A DNA stretch of 64,000 nucleotides from Nonlabens agnitus. Its GTDB lineage: Bacteria; Bacteroidota; Bacteroidia; Flavobacteriales; Flavobacteriaceae. Where the stretch lies: assembly GCF_002994045.1 (NCBI RefSeq), contig NZ_MQUC01000003.1:2208501-2272500 (forward strand). The letters run 5' to 3'. Shown in pieces: positions 1 through 7,788 of this stretch. The stretch's first letter is position 1. Each line of letters begins with the position of its first letter. The translations under genes were made by a program, and so were the position numbers. The notes beneath the pieces were generated by a model, which saw only the letters and a list, made by a program, of their open reading frames with translations, had not been told where the DNA came from and ran no database searches.

Positions 1-1
1 A

Positions 2-121
2 CTGCGATTTGATATAGGATTCAAAACATACAATCCAGCGCTATCTAAGGATCGCAGATGGTTTACAGAATATAATTTTGCCAACTCTGTTCTTAACGTG
101 GGAATCAACTATCCTTTCTAG
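2..121 (+). CDS. C-terminal end of an Omp85/TamA-type outer-membrane barrel protein (partial)
   Basis: An open frame runs in from the left edge and stops at TAG 119-121. The 39 visible residues include FDIGFKTYNPA, DRRWFTEYN and the end VLNVGINYPF. The final phenylalanine and alternating hydrophobic pattern are what the BAM machinery recognises in outer-membrane beta-barrels, and the wording resembles the last strands of bacterial surface antigen (Omp85/TamA) proteins. A BamA/TamA-like gene ahead of fbaA and accD is, from memory, a common flavobacterial order. The call rests on these last residues only; another barrel family is possible. Confidence 0.6.
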   Translation: MRFDIGFKTYNPALSKDRRWFTEYNFANSVLNVGINYPF

Positions 122-152
122 TTGCGAATATTCGCAGCTTTTATAATTTGCT

Positions 153-160
153 TACTTTTG
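153..160 (+). promoter_or_regulatory. Putative -7 box (TACTTTTG) of fbaA
   Basis: TACTTTTG matches the Bacteroidota housekeeping -7 consensus TAnnTTTG and lies 20 nt before the ATG at 181. An in-frame ATG at 148 lies upstream of this box, so it cannot be the start if the promoter is real. No well-spaced TTG -33 box is seen. Confidence 0.5.
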
Positions 161-180
161 TTAGTCCAACAAATAAAACT

Positions 181-1248
181 ATGAGCCACAACATCAAGCC
201 AGGCGTTGCCACAGGCAATCAAGTTCAAGAAATATTCAATCATGCAAAAGCAAATGGCTATGCATTACCAGCGGTAAATGTGATAGGATCCAGCTCTGTA
301 AACGCGGTTTTGGAAACTGCTGCACAACTTAAGTCACCTGTCATTATACAGTACTCCAACGGTGGTTCTGTATTTAACGCCGGTAAAGGCTTGAGCAACG
401 AGAACCAGCGTGCGGCCATTTTGGGTGGTATTGCCGGTGCTAAGCATGTACACGAACTTGCAGAAGCTTACGGCGCAACGGTAATTCTACACACAGACCA
501 CTGTGCAAAGAATCTATTGCCATGGATTGATGGTTTGCTGGATGCTAGTGAGGCACGCTTTCGCGAAAGCGGAAAAAGTTTATACTCCTCGCACATGTTA
601 GACCTAAGTGAAGAACCACTGGAAGAGAACATCGAGATTTGTAAAAGATATCTGGAGCGCATGTCAAAAATGGACATGACGCTTGAAATTGAGCTAGGGA
701 TTACTGGTGGTGAAGAGGATGGTGTTGATAACAGCGATGTTGACGAGTCAAAATTATATACCCAACCAGAAGAAGTCGCTTATGCTTATGAAGAGCTAAG
801 CAAAGTGAGTGATAAGTTCACGGTGGCAGCAGCCTTTGGTAACGTTCATGGAGTTTACAAGCCAGGTAACGTAAAGCTTACTCCTAAAATCTTGAAGAAC
901 TCTCAAGAATACATCACCAAAAAATATGGTGTGGAGCACAATCACATTGACTTTGTATTTCACGGTGGTTCTGGTTCTACAGTAGAAGAAATACGTGAAG
1001 CAATAGGTTATGGTGTAGTCAAAATGAACATTGATACAGATCTTCAATGGGCATTTGCTGACGGCATCAAAAAATATATGGACAGCAACGACGACTTCCT
1101 AAAATCCCAAATAGGAAATTCAACAGGTCCAGATTCCCCTAACAAGAAATATTACGATCCACGCAAATGGTTGCGCGTAGGAGAAGAGTCTTTCAAAGAG
1201 CGCTTGAAAAAAGCCTTTGAAGATTTAAATAATGTAGGAACACTTTAA
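181..1248 (+). CDS. fbaA: Class II fructose-bisphosphate aldolase
   Basis: Zinc-dependent aldolase of glycolysis and gluconeogenesis, cleaving fructose-1,6-bisphosphate to dihydroxyacetone phosphate and glyceraldehyde-3-phosphate in the cytoplasm. The 355-residue product has the usual length of the E. coli-type class II enzyme. Visible signatures are HTDHC at 104-108 (catalytic Asp106, zinc ligand His107), TGGEEDGVDNS, GNVHGVYKPG, HGGSGST and KMNIDTD. The start at 181 (MSHNIKPGV) is chosen over ATG 148 because it matches the family N-terminus and because 148 precedes the promoter box. A perfect copy of the dispersed palindrome lies at 556-571 and encodes RFRES at residues 126-130. In the E. 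coli enzyme, as I recall it, the same place reads HFAAT with no length difference. Confidence 0.97.
   Translation: MSHNIKPGVATGNQVQEIFNHAKANGYALPAVNVIGSSSVNAVLETAAQLKSPVIIQYSNGGSVFNAGKGLSNENQRAAILGGIAGAKHVHELAEAYGATVILHTDHCAKNLLPWIDGLLDASEARFRESGKSLYSSHMLDLSEEPLEENIEICKRYLERMSKMDMTLEIELGITGGEEDGVDNSDVDESKLYTQPEEVAYAYEELSKVSDKFTVAAAFGNVHGVYKPGNVKLTPKILKNSQEYITKKYGVEHNHIDFVFHGGSGSTVEEIREAIGYGVVKMNIDTDLQWAFADGIKKYMDSNDDFLKSQIGNSTGPDSPNKKYYDPRKWLRVGEESFKERLKKAFEDLNNVGTL
556..571. repeat. Dispersed palindrome CGCTTTCGCGAAAGCG inside fbaA
   Basis: A perfect 16-bp palindrome read in frame as R-F-R-E-S (residues 126-130 of the aldolase). The outer TT/AA flanks of the 20-bp form are absent here. Confidence 0.95.
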
Positions 1249-1332
1249 GAAGAAACAAAAGTAAAAATAGAGCATCGCAATCTTACACATTTGCGCTACT
1301 CTATATTTTACTTCTAATTCATTACAATTCAT

Positions 1333-2193
1333 ATGGCTTGGTTTAAAAGAGAGAAAAAGGGAATTACCACACCTACTGAGGCAAAGAAAGACACGCCTAA
1401 AGGTTTATGGTATAAGTCACCTACCGGTAAAATCGTAGATTCTGAACAGCTTAAAAACAACTTTTATGTGAGTCCAGAAGACGGGTATCATGTTAGAATA
1501 GGCAGTAAGGAATATTTTGAAATCCTTTTTGACAACAACCAGTTCAAAGAGCTCAACCCTAACATCACTTCAAAAGATCCATTGAAGTTTACCGATACTA
1601 AAAAGTATACGGACAGACTTGACGCTGCCCAGTCCAAGACAGGATTGAAAGATGCGGTACGTACTGCTGTAGGTAAATCAAACGGTCATGATCTTGTGGT
1701 GGCTTGTATGGACTTTGCTTTTATTGGTGGATCCATGGGAAGCGTGGTAGGAGAAAAAATAGCCCGTGCTGCAGACTATTCGCTTAAAAACAATATTCCA
1801 TTTATGATCATCTCTAAATCTGGAGGTGCTCGTATGATGGAAGCAGCATTGTCTCTGATGCAACTGGCTAAAACCAGCGCAAAACTCGCCCAGCTTTCTG
1901 ACGCTGGCATACCATACATTTCATTGTGTACTGATCCAACTACTGGTGGTACGACAGCATCTTTTGCGATGTTGGGTGACATAAACATAGGTGAACCTGG
2001 CGCATTGATTGCTTTTGCTGGACCACGTGTCGTTCGTGACACTACTGGTAAGGAATTGCCAGAAGGTTTTCAAACAGCAGAGTTTCTTTTGGAAAAAGGC
2101 TTCCTAGACTTTATCGTACCACGCCCACAGTTAAAGAAAAAAGTAAATCAATATCTAGACTTGATCTTGAACCGAGAGGTTAAGGTGGCTTAG
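1333..2193 (+). CDS. accD: Acetyl-CoA carboxylase carboxyltransferase subunit beta
   Basis: Beta subunit of the carboxyltransferase that moves the carboxyl group from biotin to acetyl-CoA, the first committed step of fatty acid synthesis. The 286-residue product carries the crotonase-like core: [15 protein letters not shown] near 132, [26 protein letters not shown] and [13 protein letters not shown]. In E. coli AccD the N-terminus is a four-cysteine zinc ribbon. Here the equivalent stretch (about residues 26-55, WYKSPTG and YVSPEDGYH) contains no cysteine, so the zinc site is lost although the fold sequence is recognisable. It lies 84 nt downstream of fbaA on the same strand. Confidence 0.96.
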   Translation: MAWFKREKKGITTPTEAKKDTPKGLWYKSPTGKIVDSEQLKNNFYVSPEDGYHVRIGSKEYFEILFDNNQFKELNPNITSKDPLKFTDTKKYTDRLDAAQSKTGLKDAVRTAVGKSNGHDLVVACMDFAFIGGSMGSVVGEKIARAADYSLKNNIPFMIISKSGGARMMEAALSLMQLAKTSAKLAQLSDAGIPYISLCTDPTTGGTTASFAMLGDINIGEPGALIAFAGPRVVRDTTGKELPEGFQTAEFLLEKGFLDFIVPRPQLKKKVNQYLDLILNREVKVA

Positions 2194-2324
2194 AGAGGTT
2201 TTTAGTCGCAGCTTGCAGAAAGATGTGAAATCATTCTTATGAATTAAAAGTTACTACTGTCTTACAACGGTTGACTTATCTTAAGTTTGATTTTCTTTTT
2301 CGGTTTACTTTTATTTTTTAAACG

Positions 2325-2332
2325 TATCTTTG
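2325..2332 (+). promoter_or_regulatory. Putative -7 box (TATCTTTG) of rpsO
   Basis: TATCTTTG fits TAnnTTTG and follows a very AT-rich tract, 79 nt upstream of the rpsO ATG. The intervening leader is long enough for S15 feedback control, but no specific fold was identified. Confidence 0.55.
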
Positions 2333-2411
2333 CAGCCGCTAAGAGAGTGAATCTCAAAGCATCGTCAGATCGACTGACATACATAATATTCATTATTCAA
2401 ATAATTTTGGC

Positions 2412-2681
2412 ATGTATTTAGCACCAGAAAAAAAAGCTGAAATCTTCTCAAAGTACGGGAAATCAGCAAACGATACCGGTAACACAGACGCGCAAATCGC
2501 ATTGTTTACCTACCGTATCAACCACTTGACAGAACACCTTAAGAACAATCGCCACGACTACAACACAGAGCGTAGCCTTGTGAAACTCGTAGGAAAGCGT
2601 CGCTCTCTTCTTGATTACAAAATGAAGAAAGACATTGTTGCTTATCGTGAGTTGATTAAGGAACTAGGTATTAGAAAGTAA
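2412..2681 (+). CDS. rpsO: 30S ribosomal protein S15
   Basis: A primary 16S rRNA-binding protein of the small-subunit platform. The 89-residue product has the normal S15 length and the diagnostic stretches GNTDAQIALFTYRI, LTEHLKNNRHDYNTERSL and LVGKRRSLLDYMKK-like KRRSLLDYKMKKD. It is followed by its own terminator and then pnp, an arrangement shared with many bacteria in which S15 and PNPase levels are coordinated. The ATG at 2412 is the only sensible start. Confidence 0.98.
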   Translation: MYLAPEKKAEIFSKYGKSANDTGNTDAQIALFTYRINHLTEHLKNNRHDYNTERSLVKLVGKRRSLLDYKMKKDIVAYRELIKELGIRK

Positions 2682-2687
2682 TAAACT

Positions 2688-2710
2688 GGGGACTGCGTGT
2701 CCCCTTTTTT
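2688..2710 (+). terminator. Rho-independent terminator after rpsO
   Basis: Stem GGGGAC / GTCCCC with a 5-nt loop, followed directly by six T residues, starting 7 nt after the rpsO stop. Confidence 0.9.
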
Positions 2711-2740
2711 ATTTTATATCGCAGCGGTTCATGCTGTTTA

Positions 2741-2756
2741 CGCTTTCGCGAAAGCG
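2741..2756. repeat. Dispersed palindrome between rpsO and pnp
   Basis: A perfect CGCTTTCGCGAAAGCG core flanked by TA/TA rather than TT/AA. It sits beyond the rpsO terminator and 100 nt before pnp, in the probable promoter region of pnp. Confidence 0.95.
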
Positions 2757-2855
2757 TAATAAAAATAATTATCGCGACATAACAAAAGCTGGTTTCTCAG
2801 TAAGTAAACGCCTTCTCACCACACACAACTTGAGATTAACGTTTAACAAATCAAA

Positions 2856-5102
2856 ATGAAACCACAAGTTTTTAAACAAGTGATTAAGATGGCCAATGGG
2901 CCAGACATCACTATTGAAACTGGAGCGCTTGCAAAACAAGCACATGGATCTGTTGTGATCACATGTGGTAAAGCAATGCTTCTAGGAACTGTAGTGTCCA
3001 GCTACAAATCTACTGGACTAGATTTCCTTCCACTTACCGTAGACTACCGTGAGAAATTTGCCGCAGCTGGTAAATATCCAGGTGGATTCTTTAAACGTGA
3101 GGCACGTCCCAATGATGGTGAGGTTCTTACCATGCGTCTTGTAGACCGTGTATTGCGCCCATTGTTCCCTAAAGATTACCATGCAGAGGTACAGGTAATG
3201 ATCCAACTCATGTCTCATGACGATGAGGTAATGCCAGATGCTATGGCAGGACTTGCCGCTAGTGCTGCAATTCAGCTTTCTGACCTTCCTTTTGAATGCC
3301 CTATTTCTGAAGTACGTGTGGCACGTGTTGATGGCGAGTTCGTGATCAACCCAAGCTATGCACAACTAGAAGTAGCAGATCTTGAAATGATGATAGGTGC
3401 GAGCGCAGACAGCGTGATGATGGTAGAAGGTGAAATGGAAGAGATCTCTGAAGAAGATATGATCGCTGCCATTAAAGCCGCTCATGAAGCTATTAAAGAC
3501 CAATGTGCTGCCCAAGTTGCCCTTGCTGAGCAAGTAGGCAAAAAAGAAGTACGTGAGTACGAAGGCGAGCGTGAGGATGCAGATATCGAGGCTAAAGTAG
3601 CAGAACTTGCCTACCAAAAAGTCTATGATGTTGCAAAACTGGGAAGTGCTAAGCACGAGCGTAGCGCGGCCTTCAGCGAGATCAAGGAAGAAATCAAGGC
3701 TCAATTCTCAGAAGAAGATCAAGAAGCTAACGGTGATTTGATCTCTAAGTATTTCAATAAGACCCACAAGAAAGCAGTACGTGATGTATTGTTGAATGAA
3801 GGTATACGTTTAGATGGTCGTAAGACGACAGACATACGTGATATCTGGTGTGAGGTAGATTACCTTCCATCTACTCACGGTAGTGCGATTTTCTCTCGCG
3901 GAGAAACACAAGCTCTAGCCACAGTAACACTGGGAACTTCAAGAGATGCCAATATCATTGATATGGCTTCACAAGAAGGTGAAGAGCGTTTCTACTTACA
4001 CTACAATTTCCCACCATTCTCTACTGGAGAAGCTCGTCCACTACGTGGAACTTCCCGTCGTGAGATAGGTCACGGTAACTTGGCGCAACGTGCATTGAAA
4101 AGAATGCTTCCATCAGATCTACCTTATACGGTAAGAGTGGTGTCCGAAGTTTTGGAATCTAACGGTTCTTCTTCTATGGCAACGGTTTGTGCTGGTACCA
4201 TGGCATTGATGGACGCTGGTCTACCTATGAAGAAACCAGTTTCTGGTATTGCCATGGGATTGATTACAGAAGGTGATAAGTATGCGGTATTGTCTGACAT
4301 CCTTGGTGATGAAGATCACTTGGGTGACATGGACTTTAAAGTTACTGGTACTGCAGACGGTATCACGGCTTGTCAAATGGACATTAAGGTAAAAGGACTT
4401 TCCTATGAAATCCTAACCAATGCACTGATGCAGGCTAAAGAAGGCCGTATGCACATTCTAGGAAAGCTGACTGACACGATTGCCGCTCCTGCTGCAGATG
4501 TGAAGCCACACGCTCCTAAGATGGAATCTATGGAGATTGAAGGTAAGTACATTGGTGCTGTGATAGGACCTGGCGGAAAAGTAATTCAAGAATTACAGAA
4601 AGAAACCGATACGGTCATCAACATCAAGGAAGAGAATGAGATGGGTATTATCGAGATCGCTGGTACAGACCGTGCCAAGATCGAGGACGCTCTTGAGCGT
4701 ATCCAGAACATCATCTTTGAACCAACAGTTGGCGAGACGTACCATGTAAAAGTGGTGAAGATGTTAGACTTTGGTGCAGTGGTAGAATTCAAGCCTGGCA
4801 AAGAAACGTTACTTCACGTGAGTGAGTTTGATTACAAGCGTATTGAAGATCCTTCTACGGTACTTAAAGTAGGCGATACTCTAGATGTTAAATACATGGG
4901 TGTAGATCCACGTACCAAGAAGCAAAAAGTTTCCCGTAAGGAAACATTACCTAAACCAGAAGGCTGGACAGAACGTCCACCACGCAAGCGTGACGACAGT
5001 CGCGGTGGCCGTGATGATCGCCGTAGTGGTGGCCGTCGCGATGACCGCAGATCTAACGATCGCCCACGTCGCAGCAATGATGACGATAAATCTGAGGATT
5101 AA
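2856..5102 (+). CDS. pnp: Polyribonucleotide nucleotidyltransferase (PNPase)
   Basis: Phosphorolytic 3'-5' exoribonuclease of the RNA degradation machinery. The 748-residue product has two RNase PH domains ([22 protein letters not shown] and [17 protein letters not shown] [13 protein letters not shown] in the first; [23 protein letters not shown] in the second), a KH domain near 558-620 with GPGGK around 571, and an S1 domain near 625-695 ([21 protein letters not shown]). Residues from about 705 form an arginine/glycine/aspartate-rich tail, a likely disordered RNA-binding extension that is longer than in E. coli. It follows rpsO, separated by a terminator and one dispersed palindrome. Confidence 0.97.
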   Translation: MKPQVFKQVIKMANGPDITIETGALAKQAHGSVVITCGKAMLLGTVVSSYKSTGLDFLPLTVDYREKFAAAGKYPGGFFKREARPNDGEVLTMRLVDRVLRPLFPKDYHAEVQVMIQLMSHDDEVMPDAMAGLAASAAIQLSDLPFECPISEVRVARVDGEFVINPSYAQLEVADLEMMIGASADSVMMVEGEMEEISEEDMIAAIKAAHEAIKDQCAAQVALAEQVGKKEVREYEGEREDADIEAKVAELAYQKVYDVAKLGSAKHERSAAFSEIKEEIKAQFSEEDQEANGDLISKYFNKTHKKAVRDVLLNEGIRLDGRKTTDIRDIWCEVDYLPSTHGSAIFSRGETQALATVTLGTSRDANIIDMASQEGEERFYLHYNFPPFSTGEARPLRGTSRREIGHGNLAQRALKRMLPSDLPYTVRVVSEVLESNGSSSMATVCAGTMALMDAGLPMKKPVSGIAMGLITEGDKYAVLSDILGDEDHLGDMDFKVTGTADGITACQMDIKVKGLSYEILTNALMQAKEGRMHILGKLTDTIAAPAADVKPHAPKMESMEIEGKYIGAVIGPGGKVIQELQKETDTVINIKEENEMGIIEIAGTDRAKIEDALERIQNIIFEPTVGETYHVKVVKMLDFGAVVEFKPGKETLLHVSEFDYKRIEDPSTVLKVGDTLDVKYMGVDPRTKKQKVSRKETLPKPEGWTERPPRKRDDSRGGRDDRRSGGRRDDRRSNDRPRRSNDDDKSED

Positions 5103-5114
5103 TCCATCCTTGTC

Positions 5115-5137
5115 ATCCTGAACTTGTTTCAGGATCT
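5115..5137. repeat. Palindromic repeat of the TCCTGAACTTGTTTCAGGA type
   Basis: An imperfect palindrome 13 nt after the pnp stop. The same sequence, inverted, recurs at 22026-22048 inside the DNA ligase gene, so it is a dispersed family distinct from the CGCTTTCGCGAAAGCG palindrome. Confidence 0.8.
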
Positions 5138-5158
5138 GCTTGAATGGAGCACAAATGC

Positions 5159-5193
5159 AAAACCGCCGCTAGAGATTCTAGCGACGGTTTTTT
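5159..5193 (+). terminator. Terminator after pnp
   Basis: A hairpin with arms AACCG-C-CGCTAGA and TCTAGCG-A-CGGTT (one mismatch, GAT loop) followed by seven T residues. Confidence 0.85.
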
Positions 5194-5258
5194 TATTGGC
5201 GGTTTTTAGCCGTCTTGAAATGAACTCCATCCAAGGCGGGTTTGTAAAGTAATCGCTC

Positions 5259-5266
5259 TAATTTTG
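5259..5266 (+). promoter_or_regulatory. Putative -7 box (TAATTTTG) of the MscS-type channel gene
   Basis: TAATTTTG matches TAnnTTTG and ends 15 nt before the ATG at 5282. A TTG at 5242-5244 is closer (14 nt) than the usual -33 spacing. Confidence 0.45.
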
Positions 5267-5281
5267 CCATAAATTTTGAAG

Positions 5282-6541
5282 ATGATGATAGAATATAGAA
5301 GATTCATTTATGACTGGCTCACAGAAGATCTAGGTTGGGAAAAAAGCCTGGCAGAGTTGGGTAACATTCTCGTCTTGGGATTATTATTTACCATTGTTTT
5401 ATTTGCCATCTACTGGGTCACTAGACGTGCCATCATTACAGCATTCAAAGCCTTTTCAAAACGCACCGAAACTCAGTTTGATGACCTCTTAGTCAAACAC
5501 GGCGCACCTCGCCTGGCCTCTTTGGTGGTTCCTGTTGTTTTATTAAATAGAAGCATTCCTTACTTGTTTTTTGATTACCCAAGGTTGGAAAGTGGTTTTC
5601 AAACCTTATTGTGGGTCATTTTTGTGTTCTTGATCATTTTCATTTTCAGGAGCGTTTTACGTACTGTCAACGAGTTTTTGAAACTTACCGTACGATTTAG
5701 AGATAAACCTATAGACAGTTACATTCAAGTGATCATGTTAGTGCTTTGGGTACTGGCTTTTGCCTCTATACTTGCGATCGTGGCCAATATTGAGTTTATC
5801 AAGTTTTTCACTACGCTAGGAGCGGCATCGGCGATTTTACTGTTGATTTTTAAGGACACGATTCTGGGTTTTGTAGCCAGTATTCAAGTTTCTATAAATG
5901 ATACGGTACGTATAGGTGACTGGATCACGATGGAAAAATATGGCGCTGATGGTGAGGTATTACAGATCAACCTCTCTACGGTCATGGTGCAAAACTTTGA
6001 CAATACGATTACCAACTTACCAACTTATGCGCTCATCTCTGATGCCTATAAAAACTGGCGTGGCATGACCGATTCTGGTGGTAGGCGTATTAAAAGAGCC
6101 ATCATTATCAAATCTAGGAGCATACGTTATCTAGAAAACAAGGATCTACAAGGATTGCAAAAAATAAGTCTGATTACCGATTATCTAAAATCAAAGCAAG
6201 AAGAAATAAACACCTTTAACGAGCAGAATGCAATAGACAAAAGCGTCTTGATCAACGGTCGCAACTTGACCAACATAGGCGTTTTTAGAAAGTACCTTCA
6301 GGAATATGTGGGCAGCCACTCTGCCATCAATAAGGAAATGATGATCATGATCCGGCAATTGCCGCCTACTTCACAAGGCATGCCGTTAGAGATCTATGCC
6401 TTTAGCAGTGATAAACGCTGGGCAAACTATGAATACATCATGGCCGATATTTTTGATCACGCCATGGCAGCCGTTCCCTATTTTGATCTCGAGATCTTTG
6501 AGTTTGATACTCATTTCACATCCTTGAATGCAGATTCATGA
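5282..6541 (+). CDS. MscS-family mechanosensitive channel, YbdG/MscM-like
   Basis: Inner-membrane channel that opens on membrane tension and protects against osmotic downshock. The product is about 419 residues, close to E. coli YbdG. Hydrophobic segments lie around residues 25-47, 75-95, 105-125 and 150-175, then the pore-lining helix LGAASAILLLIFKDTILGF followed by VRIGDWITM, the classic MscS pore and beta-domain junction. The cytoplasmic part contains NWRGMTDSGGRRIKR, typical of the YbdG branch. Start ATG 5282 (or ATG 5285) is preferred over the upstream TTG at 5276. Confidence 0.88.
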   Translation: MMIEYRRFIYDWLTEDLGWEKSLAELGNILVLGLLFTIVLFAIYWVTRRAIITAFKAFSKRTETQFDDLLVKHGAPRLASLVVPVVLLNRSIPYLFFDYPRLESGFQTLLWVIFVFLIIFIFRSVLRTVNEFLKLTVRFRDKPIDSYIQVIMLVLWVLAFASILAIVANIEFIKFFTTLGAASAILLLIFKDTILGFVASIQVSINDTVRIGDWITMEKYGADGEVLQINLSTVMVQNFDNTITNLPTYALISDAYKNWRGMTDSGGRRIKRAIIIKSRSIRYLENKDLQGLQKISLITDYLKSKQEEINTFNEQNAIDKSVLINGRNLTNIGVFRKYLQEYVGSHSAINKEMMIMIRQLPPTSQGMPLEIYAFSSDKRWANYEYIMADIFDHAMAAVPYFDLEIFEFDTHFTSLNADS

Positions 6542-6562
6542 TTGAGTAATGATGACTTTTTG

Positions 6563-6604
6563 TTCGCTTTCGCGCCTGCCTGCCGGACAGGTAGGAAAGC
6601 GAAC
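6563..6604. repeat. Composite repeat: dispersed palindrome split by a CCTGCC..GGACAGG element
   Basis: The left half TTCGCTTTCGCG and right half GAAAGCGAA are separated by a second palindromic sequence (CCTGCCTGCCGGACAGGTAG). The structure looks like one repeat nested in another. It lies between convergent genes. Confidence 0.85.
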
Positions 6605-6620
6605 TCTCATTCCAATCTTT

Positions 6621-6902
6621 TTAAAAGTGTAAATACCACCAGTAACCAACGAAACCTGTTACCATAAGTGTGGTCACTATCCTGACGAGCAAAAGCTTGC
6701 GATGTCCCAATTTGTAGACTTCCCTAATTCGTAATACGTCCACGACAATGAGCAAAATACCCAAAATGAGGTAAATCCATTTTTGAGTTTGGAACGGAAA
6801 CGTATCCTTAAGCACAAAAAATATCAGGATGATGAGCAAAATTACCATGGAGGCAATGTTCAACTGGTTGATGCGGGATCTAGATGCTGGTCTGGAGCTC
6901 AT
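6621..6902 (-). CDS. Small membrane protein, function unknown
   Basis: The 93-residue product has a short basic serine-rich N-terminus (SSRPASRSR) and three hydrophobic segments, around residues 16-33 (ASMVILLIILIFFVLKD), 42-56 (YLILGILLIVVDVL) and 72-91 (IVTTLMVTGFVGYWW). Loops are basic, so it is probably an inner-membrane protein. It is transcribed divergently from rpe and convergently to the channel gene. I do not recognise the family; a conserved flavobacterial hypothetical is likely. Confidence 0.65.
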   Translation of the reverse strand: MSSRPASRSRINQLNIASMVILLIILIFFVLKDTFPFQTQKWIYLILGILLIVVDVLRIREVYKLGHRKLLLVRIVTTLMVTGFVGYWWYLHF

Positions 6903-6962
6903 GGAATAAATTTAATCCAAAAATTACGAGGACAGAATTCGGTTGAGGCCTTTTCAAAATTT

Positions 6963-6970
6963 TATCTTTG
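6963..6970 (+). promoter_or_regulatory. Promoter of rpe: TTG-N17-TATCTTTG
   Basis: TATCTTTG is preceded by TTG at 6943-6945 with a 17-nt spacer, a full match to the Bacteroidota -33/-7 pattern. It ends 18 nt before the rpe ATG and overlaps a TTG (6968) that could otherwise be mistaken for the start codon. Confidence 0.7.
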
Positions 6971-6988
6971 CAAAAAACATACTTCATC

Positions 6989-7648
6989 ATGTCAAAACTT
7001 ATTGCTCCATCTGTCCTTGCTGCCGACTTTGCCAACCTTCAACGCGATTGTGAAATGTTGAATCGCAGTGACGCAGACTGGTTCCATATCGATATCATGG
7101 ATGGTGTTTTTGTACCCAACATCTCTTTTGGGATGCCAGTTTTGCGTGACATTGCAAAACACGCGACCAAAACCATCGACTGCCATCTCATGATCGTTGA
7201 TCCAGATCGTTATGTAAAAACTTTTGCAGATCTAGGTTGCGATATTCTCACGGTACATTTTGAAGCTTGCACTCACTTGCACCGCACTCTCCAAAACATC
7301 AAAGCTAATGGCATGAAAGCTGGTGTAGCGTTGAATCCACATACGAGTGTTGATCATTTGAAAGATACTATCAAGGATATTGATCTAGTCTGTTTGATGA
7401 GCGTGAATCCTGGTTTTGGTGGACAAAGTTTTATTGAGAATACCTATGATAAGGTCAAGGAATTGAAAGAATTGATCAAAAGTAAAGGTGCCTCAACACT
7501 GATCGAAATCGATGGTGGCGTGACGGACAAGAATGCGAAACAATTGGTAGAAGCTGGCGCAGATGTACTAGTCGCAGGTTCTTACGTATTCAAATCGGCA
7601 GATCAAGAAAAGACCATTAAAGAATTGCGTGAACTAGCAAATTCTTAA
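6989..7648 (+). CDS. rpe: Ribulose-phosphate 3-epimerase
   Basis: Interconverts ribulose-5-phosphate and xylulose-5-phosphate in the pentose phosphate pathway. The product is 219 residues, normal for the family, with the TIM-barrel metal and catalytic motifs LIAPSVLAADFANL, FHIDIMDGVFVPN, DCHLMI, MSVNPGFGGQSFI and IEIDGGV. The start at 6989 (MSKLIAPSV) is chosen because upstream in-frame TTG 6968 lies within the -7 promoter element. Confidence 0.97.
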   Translation: MSKLIAPSVLAADFANLQRDCEMLNRSDADWFHIDIMDGVFVPNISFGMPVLRDIAKHATKTIDCHLMIVDPDRYVKTFADLGCDILTVHFEACTHLHRTLQNIKANGMKAGVALNPHTSVDHLKDTIKDIDLVCLMSVNPGFGGQSFIENTYDKVKELKELIKSKGASTLIEIDGGVTDKNAKQLVEAGADVLVAGSYVFKSADQEKTIKELRELANS

Positions 7649-7761
7649 AGCTCTGTAAGTAGACCGTCAAATGTGATGGGTAGACTGCAATACATAGTAA
7701 AACAGTTGATCGTGATCTATTCAAGTTCAAACACTCCTCTGATTACTACGCTTAATCCAAT

Positions 7762-7769
7762 TATATTTG
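7762..7769 (+). promoter_or_regulatory. Putative -7 box (TATATTTG) of mgtE
   Basis: TATATTTG matches TAnnTTTG and ends 19 nt before the mgtE ATG. No clear -33 TTG at good spacing. Confidence 0.5.
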
Positions 7770-7788
7770 TGGATAAGTAACTTTTTCT

